DNA from: Meconema thalassinum
Lineage: Eukaryota > Arthropoda > Insecta > Orthoptera > Tettigoniidae
DNA: 64,000 nt
Assembly (NCBI GenBank): GCA_946902985.2
Contig: OX336393.1
Location: forward strand, 361,194,779-361,258,778
Direction of reading: 5' to 3'
Shown: positions 11,635 through 21,690 of the stretch, in pieces
Numbering within the stretch: position 1 is the first letter of the stretch
Layout: the number at the start of each line of letters is the position of its first letter
Translations under genes and position numbers: made by a program
Notes under the pieces: generated by a model
What the model was told of the DNA's origin: nothing
Databases searched by the model: none
What the model saw: only the letters and a program-made list of their open reading frames with translations

Positions 11635-12922
11635 TGTGTGTGTGTGTGTGTGTCCCTAATACAATCTAAACGGCTGGAGCGATTTCAATAAAACTCGGTA
11701 AGTTTATAGCACTATTCCCGACGACCTCGACCGTGCCCTTCAAATTTTGTTACGTCTCACCAATCCAACATGGCGGCTGTGCGAAATATTTCACTAGCAT
11801 TCAATACCTCCGAAACTATTACCGATATCGCCCTGAAATTATGTACGGTGATAAAGGGCACTACTAGAAGTTCACCTATGAGACTTTCAAAAACCTGGTG
11901 ACTACAAAACCAACATGGCGGCCAAGCGAAGTTGAGACTTTTAAATAGACTGTTCTCGCGATTTAACTATCTAAACGTAATGAATCTTGGTACAGCAAAT
12001 GTTTATACACATTGTAATGCAATGAAGTCTAATTTAGTTCAATTGTTTACATAACCTCAAAATGGCGGCTGTGCGAAATATTTAAACTGACATTCTATAT
12101 CTCCGAAACTATTACAGATATCACCCTGCAATTTTGCACGGTGATAAAGGGTACTAATACAAGTTTACCTATGTATATTTCATAAACCTGTAAAGTACAA
12201 AACGAACATGGCGACCAAGCGAATTTGAAATATTTTAATAGACTTTTCTCGTGATTTAACTCTCTGAGCGCAGTGAAATATGGTACAGTAAATGATTTTG
12301 CACATTGTAATGCACTGCCATCTAATTTAATTCAATTGTTTACATAACCTCAAGATGGCGGCTGTGCGAAATTTTAAAATTAAGTGTTTATTCCTTGTGT
12401 CGTAATCATGCGATCGAACTGAAAGTTTGAATAATGAACTTAGGCAATAATTGTCCTTGAATGGTACATAACTCTATAGCCTATACATATAACAATCCTA
12501 AATGGCGAACTTCCGAAATATTTAAACGGTTCTCATTATGTATGAATCTTTTACAGCAACAAAACTGATTATTTTTATGTTCATGGAGACTATGACCATA
12601 TGTTCACCTATAGGACTTTCAAAAACCTGGTGAGCACAAATCCAACATGGCGGAGACGCGAAGTATAAATATTTAAATGGACGTTTCTCGCGAATTAACT
12701 ATCCGAGTGCCGTGAAACGTTGCACGTTAAATGCTTATACAAATGTTGATCCACTGCCATCTAATTTATTTCAATTGTTTGCATAATCACAAGATGGCTG
12801 CTGTGCGTCATTTTAAAATCTGTTACAGCAATTAAACTGAAATTTTGTATGTTGATAGAGACAATTAACATGAGCAGGATATATGAAAATAGGCTGTATA
12901 GTTCTTTACGGAACTACTTGTT
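11521..12922 (+). mobile_element. HINE/DINE-1-like element B, inverted partner of A
   Basis: Starts TTTTAGCCTATTTTC with an immediate hairpin (CCTATTTTC / GAAAAAATAGG), then TTATGAGATCACC and a (GT)n tract (about 11575-11652). Degenerate units follow, each with AAGATGGCGGC or AACATGGCGG. The 3' subterminal GAAAATAGGCT (12885-12895), a stem-loop TAGTTC/GAACTA (12899-12916) and CTTGTT (12917-12922) close it. It matches element A in reverse along nearly its whole length. It must depend on a Helentron elsewhere for movement, which is inferred from the class. Confidence 0.7.
11575..11652. repeat. (GT)n microsatellite inside HINE-like element B
   Basis: Long GT run interrupted by GCGTGC and AGGTG. 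It mirrors the CA run of element A. Confidence 0.9.
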
Positions 12923-13003
12923 ATTATTCATATCTTCTTCTAGACCATAAGCTAGTTTTAGTTATAGGTTTCATGGCATTATCTATTATCACTGTCACCC
13001 GAA

Positions 13004-13078
13004 CCATTAGGGGCAGATGACCTACTGTAGATGTGCTATTATCTTAAGACAACAATCATAATCATCATCATCATCCCT
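13004..13078 (+). mobile_element. Short retroposon 3' end with (ATC)n tail
   Basis: TTAGGGGCAGATGACCT followed after about 40 bp by ATAATCATCATCATCATCC. Same end as 7028-7085 with a different simple tail. Directly precedes the Helitron end at 13091. Confidence 0.5.
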
Positions 13079-15887
13079 ATTTATAAACTACTAGCAGGTA
13101 CCCGCGGCTTCGCTCGCGTCATAGTCTTGTCATATTGTTATTCAATGAAATGTAGGTTTAACCCCGTTCACACCCCTTTAGAATCTGAATATCCAAAATT
13201 CCCTCCTTAGTAGACGTTTTCGACACACAACAAACATATCCCCAAAATATCATTCTTGTAACTTTAATTGTTTAGGTTGGTCGATGAGAGTGAATATCCA
13301 AAAACCCTTCCTTAGTGGACGTTTTTCTTCCAGAATTTCACCCCTCCCCATGGGCCCCTTAAATTGGATCTATGAAAAAACGGTCGAACACTTATTTATT
13401 TAATTATTTATTTATTTATTATTAAGCTGATTGTTTTCCTCTGAGTTTCAAACTCCTCGCCTATGTCGATTAAGAGATGCACGCTCCGTTAGGAATCCTT
13501 CAACGCCCACTTTCCTCCCCTTTCACTCAAAATATACACCACATCGAAAAACCATTAGACATGTGTCAGCTTATTTTTAATGATTGGTTTATATGCCAAG
13601 TATCACATCCCCAAATGAAACCACTCGTGAGATATTGTTATTCAATGAAATATACGTTTACCCCCTTAACACCCCTTTAGAACCTGAATATCCAAAAATC
13701 TTTCCTTAGTGGACGTTTTCGACATTCAACGAACATATCCAAAAAATTTCATCTTTCTAACTTCAATAATTTTGGCTGGGCGATGATGAGTGAGTCAATC
13801 AGGACATTTTCTTTCATTTATTTTTGAGAATTTCACCCCTCCCCATGAACCCTTTAAATGGGGTTTATGAAAAATAACGGTTAAACACCTATGTACTTAT
13901 TTATTAAGCTGATTTTTTCCGCTGAATTTCAAACTTCTCGCTAATGTCGTTTATATATGCACGCTCCGTTAAGAATCCTTCAACCCCCATTTTTCACCCC
14001 TTTCACCTCATAATATACACCATATCGATAAACCCTTAGACATATGTTTGCTTATTTTTATTAATTAATTTATATGCCTAATATAACATCCCCAAATGAA
14101 ACAACTCGTGAGATATTGTTAATCAATGAAATGCAAGTTTTACCCCCTTAACACCCCTTCAGAACATGAATATCCAAAAATCCATCTTAGTGGACATTTT
14201 CGAAATACAACGAACATATCCCCCAAATGTTTTAAGTTTCTAACTGCTATAGGTTTGGCTGGGGGATGATGAGTGAATAACCAAAAATCCTTCCTTAGAG
14301 GACTTCCTTCCCCAGAATTTCACCCCTCCCCATGGGCCCCTTAAATTGCATTTATGAAACAATGGTCGACCACCTATTTACTTATTTTTCAAGCTGATTT
14401 TCCCCCCTGAGTTTCGTACTTGATGCCTCTATCTTTTAAGATATACATGCTCCGTTAGGATTCCGTCAACCCCCACTTTTCACACATACACCTCATAATA
14501 TACACTACATCCAAAAACCCTCAGACATGAGTCTTGTTATTCTTAATGATGAGTTTATTGCCGAGTATCGCATCCCCCAAGGAAACCAATCGGGAGATAT
14601 TGTTATTCAATTAAATGCAGGTGTACCCCCTTAACACCCCTTTAGAACCTGAATATCCAAAAATCCTTCCTTGGTGAACGTTTTCGACATACAACGAACA
14701 TAACCCCAAAATGTCATGTTTCTAGCATCAATACTTTTGGCTGGGCGATGATGAGTGAGTGAGTCAGTCAGGACATTTTCTTTCATTTATTTTTCTGAAT
14801 TTCACCTCTCTCGTGAACCCCTTAAATTGGATTTATGAAAATAAAACGGTCGAACACCTATTTACTTATTTTTAAGCTGTTCTTCCCCCCTGAGTTTGAT
14901 GAGTGAGTGAGTTAATCAGTTAGAACACTATCTTTCCTGTTTTTTCCCCCCAGAATTTCACCCTTCTCCAAGGGCCCCTTAAATTGGATTTATGAAAAAA
15001 CGGTCGAACACCTATTTACTTATATTTTAAGCTGTTTTTTCCCGCTGAATTTCAAACTTCTCGCCTATGTCGTTTAAGAGATACACGCTCCGTTAAGAAT
15101 CCTTCAACACCCAATTTTCACCCCCTTTCACCTCATAATATACACCACATCGATAAACCCTTAGTCATAATTATGTCTGCTTATTTTTAATGATTAGTTT
15201 ATTTGCCGAATATCACATTCCCAAAGAAACAACTCATGAGATATCGTTATTCAATGAAATACACGTTTACCCCCCTTAACACCTCTTCAGAACCCGAATA
15301 AACAAAAATCCTTCCTTAGTTTACGTTTTCGACATACAGCGAACATATTCCCAAATTTTAATGTTTCCAACTTCAATAGTTTTTGCTGGGCGATGATGAG
15401 TGAGTGAGTAGGTCAGGTCATTTTCTTTCAATTATTTTGACCTGAAATTTACCCCTCCCCATAGGCCCCTTAAATTTGATTTATGAAGAAACGCTCGAAC
15501 ACCGATTTACTTATTTTTAAGTGATTTTTCCCACTGAGTTTAAAACTTCTCGCCCATGTCGTTTAAGAGATACACGCTCCGATAGGAATCCTTCAACCCC
15601 CAATTTTCACCCCTTTCACCTTATAATATACACCACATCGAAAAACCCCTACACACATGTCTGCTTATTTTTAATGATTAGTTTATATGCCGAGTATCAC
15701 ATCCATAAATGAAACCACTCGTGAGATATTGTTATTCAATAAAATGCAGGTTTAACCCCTTAAGACCCCTTTAGAACCTGAATATCCCAAAATCCTCTCT
15801 TAGTGTACGGTTTTGACATACAACGAACAAGAACATATCCCCAAAATCTCATGTTTCTAACTTCAATAATTTTGGCTGGGCGATGAT

Positions 15888-15918
15888 GAGTGAGTGAGTG
15901 AGTGAGTGAGTGAGTGAG
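15888..15918. repeat. (GAGT)n microsatellite within a Helitron monomer
   Basis: About seven GAGT units. Shorter GAGT or CAGT runs sit at the same place in other monomers (for example 14753-14775 and 21226-21243), so it is a recurring slippage site of the unit. Confidence 0.85.
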
Positions 15919-16803
15919 GACATTTTCTTTCATTTTTCTTCCAGAATTTCACCCCTCCCCAAGAACCCCTTAAATTTGATTTATGAAAAAAAAATTGTCG
16001 AACACTTATTTACTTATTTTTAAGCAGTTTTCTGTCCCTGAGTTTGAGGAGTGAGTGAGTCAGTCAATCAGGACACTTTCTTTCCTGTCCCGCCCCCCAC
16101 AATTTCACCCCTCCCCATGGGCCCCTTAAATTGAATTTATGAAAAAAAAGAACGGTCGAACTCCTATTTACTTATCTTTTAAGCTGATTTTTTTCCGCTG
16201 AGTTCCAAACTCGTCACCAATTCGTTTAAGAGATACACGCTCCGTTAGTATTCCTTCAACACCCACTTTTCACCCCTTTCACCTCATAATATACACCACA
16301 TCGAAAAACTCTCAGACACGTGTCTTCTTATTTTTAATGGTGAGTTTATATGCCGAGTATCACATCCCCCAATGAAACCAATCGTGAGTTATTGTTATTC
16401 AATGAAATGCAGGTTTAACCCCCTTAAGACCCCTTTAGAACCTGAATATCAGATAATCCTCACTTAGTGGACGGCTTTGACATACAATGATCATTTCCCC
16501 AAAATGTCTTGTTTCTAACTTCAATAATTTTTTTGGGGCGATGGTGAGTGAGTCAGGACTTTTTATTTCAATTTCCTTTTCTCAGAATTTCACCCCTCCC
16601 CATGAACCCTTTAAATTGGGGTTATGAAAAAAAAACTGTCGAACACCTATTTACTTATTTTCAAGCCGTTTTTCCCCCTGAGTTTGATGAGTGAGTCTGC
16701 CAGTCAATCAGTTAGGACACTTTCTTTCGTGTTTTTTTCCCCCTGAATTTCACCCCTCCCCATGGGCCCCTTAAATTGGATTTATGAAAAAACGGTGAAA
16801 CAC

Positions 16804-16807
16804 CTAT
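16804..16807. repeat. Left 4-bp target duplication (CTAT) of the 4-kb insertion
   Basis: CTAT here and at 20842-20845 flank the insertion. The intact Helitron monomer reads CACCTATTTACTTATTTTT at this point elsewhere (for example at about 15011), so the empty-site sequence is known from within the window. Confidence 0.7.
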
Positions 16808-17626
16808 TGAACCCGAGGAGGTTATGCTGACTGGAATCGAACGTGGTTCTCAGAGACTGTGATCTCAGTATGAAGGTTCCATCAGGGAACGAACCAGAGA
16901 TCTGTAAGAGGCAGTTTCATGTAAAAAAAACTCGAAAGAAGTGTATATTTAATCACTGGTGTGATTTTTGGTGCAATGACATTATTTATTAAAATAATGC
17001 AGGGAAAAATGAGCAGATTACAGCATTATTAGACTACTTGGTGTAGGCTATACGAGGCTTGAAGCACGGAGAGGACAGAGTTGACATTTTACAAATTAGC
17101 CCAGAATTGTGGGTGGGGCCCAGTGGAGCCATGTCCATCTCTGTGACCCCATTCTGTCGTCTGGAGCAGGGGGAGGCCTGAATAATGACCCAGTTATTCC
17201 CCGACGGAGAATAGATTTGAGGAGTGGGAGGAGAAATGCCCAGGAAAATCATTGATTACTCGTGATTGGAGCAACGAATTGAGATGAGAGTTGCTCACAG
17301 ATGAATCTGTTGGCAGGAGGCTAATTTTAGAGCCTTTTACTTGCGAAATTGGGGCATATTTAACGAAGTGCGGAAGGACTGTAAAACGACCATTGTGCGC
17401 GGATAGATTTGAGAATGTTGCCGGGGAATACCCGTAAGATAGCGTCCCACGCTATGGAGAAAGGAATTAATATTAATTAATTGGACGAGCGATTCCTTTG
17501 CACGCAGATAGTTTTGGAATCTGTGAAGAAAGAGGAACCCAATGATCATGGTTTGGAGACCAGATTCGCGCTGTGAGAGGAGCCAAGATTTCGCGGGAAG
17601 ATTTCGCCCTACTTTCCGTGGGAATA

Positions 17627-17700
17627 CGATATAAGGGGGTAGACCCTTGGAGGAGCGCTCTGTCTCAACCCAGTCTCACGCAGTTGAAGCTCAGTCTACG
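17627..17700 (+). promoter_or_regulatory. Possible polymerase II promoter in the 4-kb insertion
   Basis: TATA-like GATATAAGG at 17627-17635, followed by arthropod initiator-like TCAGT near 17691. The spacing (about 60 bp) exceeds the usual 25-30, so a start between them is also possible. Tentative. Confidence 0.25.
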
Positions 17701-17915
17701 CGCAGTTCACGTGCAGTTTGCACCCAGTTACAGCCCAAGTTGCAGTCTTACGCAGTCTTCACGACGCTAGAAGTTACCCAGTTGTAGCACAGTTGCAGTA
17801 AGTTGCAATCAGTATGCAGCAAGTACGAGGGCAGTACGAGGCAGTATGTAAGCAGTATACAGCAGTCTTCAAGTAAGGTACGAGCAGTTTTCAAGTGAAT
17901 CTTCAGTCAGGTACA
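17660..17915 (+). repeat. CAGT-rich cryptic repeat
   Basis: About 18 CAGT tetramers, mostly preceded by a G or C and followed by T or A, are spaced irregularly at about 10-16 bp. Chance would give about one in this length. No fixed period is visible, which suggests an old slippage-derived or selected sequence. Confidence 0.6.
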
Positions 17916-18944
17916 GCCACTTTGAAGCAAGTTCGTCAAGGCAGAACGCATGGCGGTTCTACTCATAATAAGACACCGAACAAAGACTGGTACATGTAAG
18001 TGAAGCATTTTATAAGCTTGTATGAATAATAGTCGTGCTATAGGCATAATTAGCAGTACGAACTATGCCGTGTTCAGTTACGAAGCACCGTGTAGGCTAA
18101 TGGCAGAACTATTGTAAATAATTATTTGTGTAAAGTATTGGACTGTGTTAAGCGCAATGTGTATAGTATTGACTGATCGTATATGTGTAAATACGATGGT
18201 ATGCGCTAAATGAAACTCTACGAAGTGTTTGGTAATGTCATGAGAGTACCAGATGATAAAACGCAGGACGCTTACCGTAGGAGTAAGAATAATAAAAACT
18301 GTTGGTGAATTCCGAAAGCAGGCAAACCAGACTTTCAATCAGGAGTTGATCGGAGCACGGGAGATGCTGTCGACACCTGCAATTTCGACCTTTGCTAGGG
18401 AATTTCAGCATTGAAAAGTGTATAAAGTGACGTGTGTTAAGTGTACAACATATGTAAAATATCCTTTAAAGTAGTGATTAGATAAGTGTTTCACATGTTT
18501 GGGAGCAATAGCTTCCTGAGGGTTATGCAACGTGCCGTGTTGTTGATGAAAATTATGTGTTATAAAATGTGTGCATTCAAGATGAATATGTCGCGTTAAA
18601 CCTGCTAATGGCAGGCGACATGGAGAAATATGATTGGTTGGAGCCACCATAGACGCCTATAGAAATGTAAGTACCCCACAAGTTATGATTATGTAGAAAT
18701 ATGGGCCACTGCATGTTGTGAATTCCGTAAAGATGCCAGTAAAAATCAGTTTAGGAGGCAGATCCTCCATGTTTAATCATTATTGTGTTGATTTTAATAG
18801 AGTTGAGATGTTAATTTGCATCATTAAGTGGAGTAATTATTCCCACTATGAATTAAGAATGGCAATCAGTTATGTAAATGTGACGAGCACTATTGTTCGG
18901 ATTTTAAGACGTTTAGCTAGGTCGGATTTTGGTAAAGTTATGTG

Positions 18945-19060
18945 AGAATAATAATAAAGAATGAGTTTGGTCATTTATGTCAGTGAGATTAATAAGAATA
19001 ATAAAGTAATGATTTTGGTCATTTATGTCAGTGAGATTAATGGTAATAATAATAATGAAT
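18945..19060. repeat. Short tandem duplication in the 4-kb insertion
   Basis: The phrase TTGGTCATTTATGTCAGTGA occurs at about 18967 and 19015, each time with AATAATAA-rich flanks, giving two units of about 48-58 bp. Confidence 0.7.
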
Positions 19061-20841
19061 ATTAAAAGTATGAATGAACACATCAGGAAACAAATAAATG
19101 TTATAAGCGAGAGATTTACGCTAATTGCAAGACTTATCAATCTAAGCAGTAAGATGATACAGTAAGATTACATTACAGTAATTAAGGAAAGAAGTTTTAT
19201 ATCAGAATATTGCATATATTCAGTAATGATGCCAGGCATGAAAGAGCTTTTAGTGGATTGAATTTGCAGCTTATATGAGAAGCTTATAGAGTAAATTGTT
19301 AGATTTCTCTTAATAATATAGGTCGGAGGTCGTAGCATTGAGTAAGGGGCCAGATGGTCTATTCTACGTATGAAATCTCCTATGTCATGGGCATAAGTGG
19401 AGATATAATTTTATGCCAGAGTTGTAGTGTGTACCCTAGCTCTGAGGAAGGATATGAAAGTGTTCCGGGTTGGGATCCTGTGATAGAGACGAGGAGAACG
19501 AGGACACCTCGAAACTCTATGGTCTCCCGAGAACTTATTTGATGAGTTATTCCGCTTGTGGTAGCGAAACTCATGGCGACAGCTGCAGTGTGCGCCTATA
19601 TTTTACTTGAGACATCGGTCACCCGTCAGACTAATGCATTACGAACCCCGAACCTTCATGTTGAATGGACCCGTGTGAGGCCAGTAATTATTATATCCTC
19701 TGTGTAGGAGTAATTATAAAAGCTCATTCAATACCTGTGTGCATAAGAGTCAATTAAGATCCTTTGGGATATGTGTGTCGGTCAGACAACAGTATTTGTC
19801 TTGTAAATCTTTACTGCTTAGAAAGGAAAGCATTCAAAACCTTTAAGGAGGGTCGAGGTAATTGGTGGAACACCCATCCCACTTTCTATTGTGTGCGGAC
19901 TCCTCTAGCCGAGGGTCTGCAGTCTAAACTCGAACCGTCAAGGCAAGTTGAAAGGGACAGATTTTCGACCCTGGTAAATGACATATAATGAAAGATTGTT
20001 ATGTTGAGTAATGTAGCCATGTGGTTTAGGAACACATGGATAATTATAGAATATCCTGATGGTTCATTAGTTTAGCTATCTGACGAATAGTTAGATGATG
20101 TATTTGTACTGTCACTGAAACCAAGTTTTGAAGTTAGTTACCAGATGCCAATCGCCACGAGAGCGAGGTAATCTAATTTTAACATCCGACACAAGCTATA
20201 ACGTAACGTTTTATGTAGGAATCACATACAGCATGCAATGGAACCATATAAATAGAGGAAGTGGAGGGGTAGCTTACATAATTAGGGAGTTGCACGTTGA
20301 TTGCGGTGCAACGTCCGAATAGGTAAATGCATGCAAGCATTTGTTTGGTGAGAAGAGAAAAATCAAAACACGCACGGCACACATAATTGTTAAAACCAAG
20401 AGGTTTAAGGAATAATTAATTTGTGATATTAAAGAAGTCACATTGTATGACTGTTATGTTAATGTACAGTTTGTATTGAAGTCGTAGGTGCATCAGCGCA
20501 CTAGAATATCTTTATGTAGTTCACGTAAGGGTACAGCTTTATGGTTTAATATGATTTTATTATGATTTCATTTTTGTTTGTTTGTGGATTGTGGAAGTAA
20601 AATTTTTGTTTGCTTTGTTTTTTTATGGTTTTTGGGATTGTTTTTGTGTTTGAAGCCATGATTTTCATTTACTGAATTAAAGTTTTAGAATAGAGTTGTG
20701 CCTTGTTATTGTAGAGTTGTTACCTTATAGCCTCAAATCCACAATATGCACTGCTCATTTGGGGGAACGGCACGCGCCTGAGACCTGATGCTAGCTGGAG
20801 GCAGCTGCATATTTACCATCGAGATTACTCACATGGGTACA

Positions 20842-20845
20842 CTAT
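20842..20845. repeat. Right 4-bp target duplication (CTAT)
   Basis: Partner of 16804-16807. The Helitron monomer resumes immediately with TTACTTATTTTTAAG. Confidence 0.7.
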
Positions 20846-21268
20846 TTACTTATTTTTAAGATGATTTTTTTCCGCTGAGTTTCAAACTCCTCGCTTATGT
20901 CGTTTAAGAGATACACGCTCCGTTAGGAATCCTTCAACCCCCACTTTTCACCCCTTTCACCTCAAAATATACACCCCATCGAAAAACCCTCAGACACGTG
21001 TCTTCTTATTTTTAATGGTGAGTTTATATGCCGAGTATCACATCCCTCAATGAAACCAAGCCGGAGATATTGTTATTCAATGAAATGCAGGTGTACCCCC
21101 TTAACACCCTTTTAGAACCTGAATATCCAAAAATCCTTCCTTAGTGGGCGTTTTCGACTTACAACGAACATATCTCCAAAATTTCATGTTTCTAACTTTA
21201 ATAGTTTTGGCTGGGCGATGATGAGTCAGTCAGTCAGTCAGTCAGGACACTTGTTTTTATATAAGAGA

Positions 21269-21690
21269 TTCTGTGGTGATATAATGCTTGACTCCTGTAC
21301 TTTCTCTAACGACCGGAAATGAGGTACTGAGCCTCTTTTCTGACTAACGATAATCTTTGAGATCAGATACAGAAATTTCTTACAAAATGAAGAATAGCCT
21401 AAGCACCATTATTATTAAGGCCCAGAAGATCATGCAAAATCATAATTTGTGCATAGTTATGCGTATTTTGGTTATTTTGACACAATGCATCATATTTTTC
21501 TCCTTTGCCTGATTAAGTGCATGTATCAGCTTGAGAAGGGCGTGTATTCTTATTTCCTACTGTTTGGAAGCGATTTTTGTTATCATGTTCTTTAAGTCGT
21601 ATATTTCGATTCGGGCACCGAGAGTCTATAATTGATTAATACTGAATTTATTTTAATACCTAGTAAGTTTCAATTCTATTTGCAAGTTAA
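21269..21690. other. Unassigned spacer between Helitron and HINE-like element C
   Basis: AT-rich unique sequence. No gene, repeat partner or RNA structure recognised. Confidence 0.4.

Larger units (their letters stand above)
16808..20841. mobile_element. 4,034-bp TG..CA insertion, possibly a giant solo LTR
   Basis: It begins TGAACCC and ends GGGTACA, which are 7-bp imperfect inverted ends with TG..CA, and interrupts a Helitron monomer with a CTAT duplication. Short inverted TG..CA ends with a 4-6 bp duplication are typical of LTR retrotransposons. I see no second LTR copy, primer-binding site, gag or pol inside, so a solo LTR is the simplest reading, though 4 kb would be very long. A TATA-like GATATAAGG lies at 17627-17635, followed by a CAGT-rich leader-like stretch and a splice-donor-like GTAAGTG near 17996. 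Short open frames inside have no recognised domain. Alternatives are a degraded complete element or an unclassified transposon. Confidence 0.5.
13091..21268 (-). mobile_element. Non-autonomous Helitron with canonical ends, split by a 4.03-kb insertion
   Basis: Read on the minus strand, the element starts TCTCTTATATAAAAAC at 21268, preceded by A. It ends with a GC-rich palindrome (CGCGAGCGAAGCCGCG, 13102-13117), a short spacer and CTAG (13094-13091) followed by T. Insertion between A and T, 5' TC, a 3' hairpin and a CTRR end are the defining marks of Helitrons. About seven degenerate monomers of about 485 or 640-660 bp fill it. The landmark ACGCTCCGTT recurs near 13481, 13961, 14446, 15085, 15574, 16237 and 20915. 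There is no Rep/helicase gene, so it depends on an autonomous relative. Without the insertion it is about 4.1 kb. Confidence 0.8.

Noticed and set aside
17573..17770. 65-codon plus-strand gene
   Set aside because: It coincides with the CAGT-rich leader-like stretch of the 4-kb insertion. No domain, and the composition explains the open frame.
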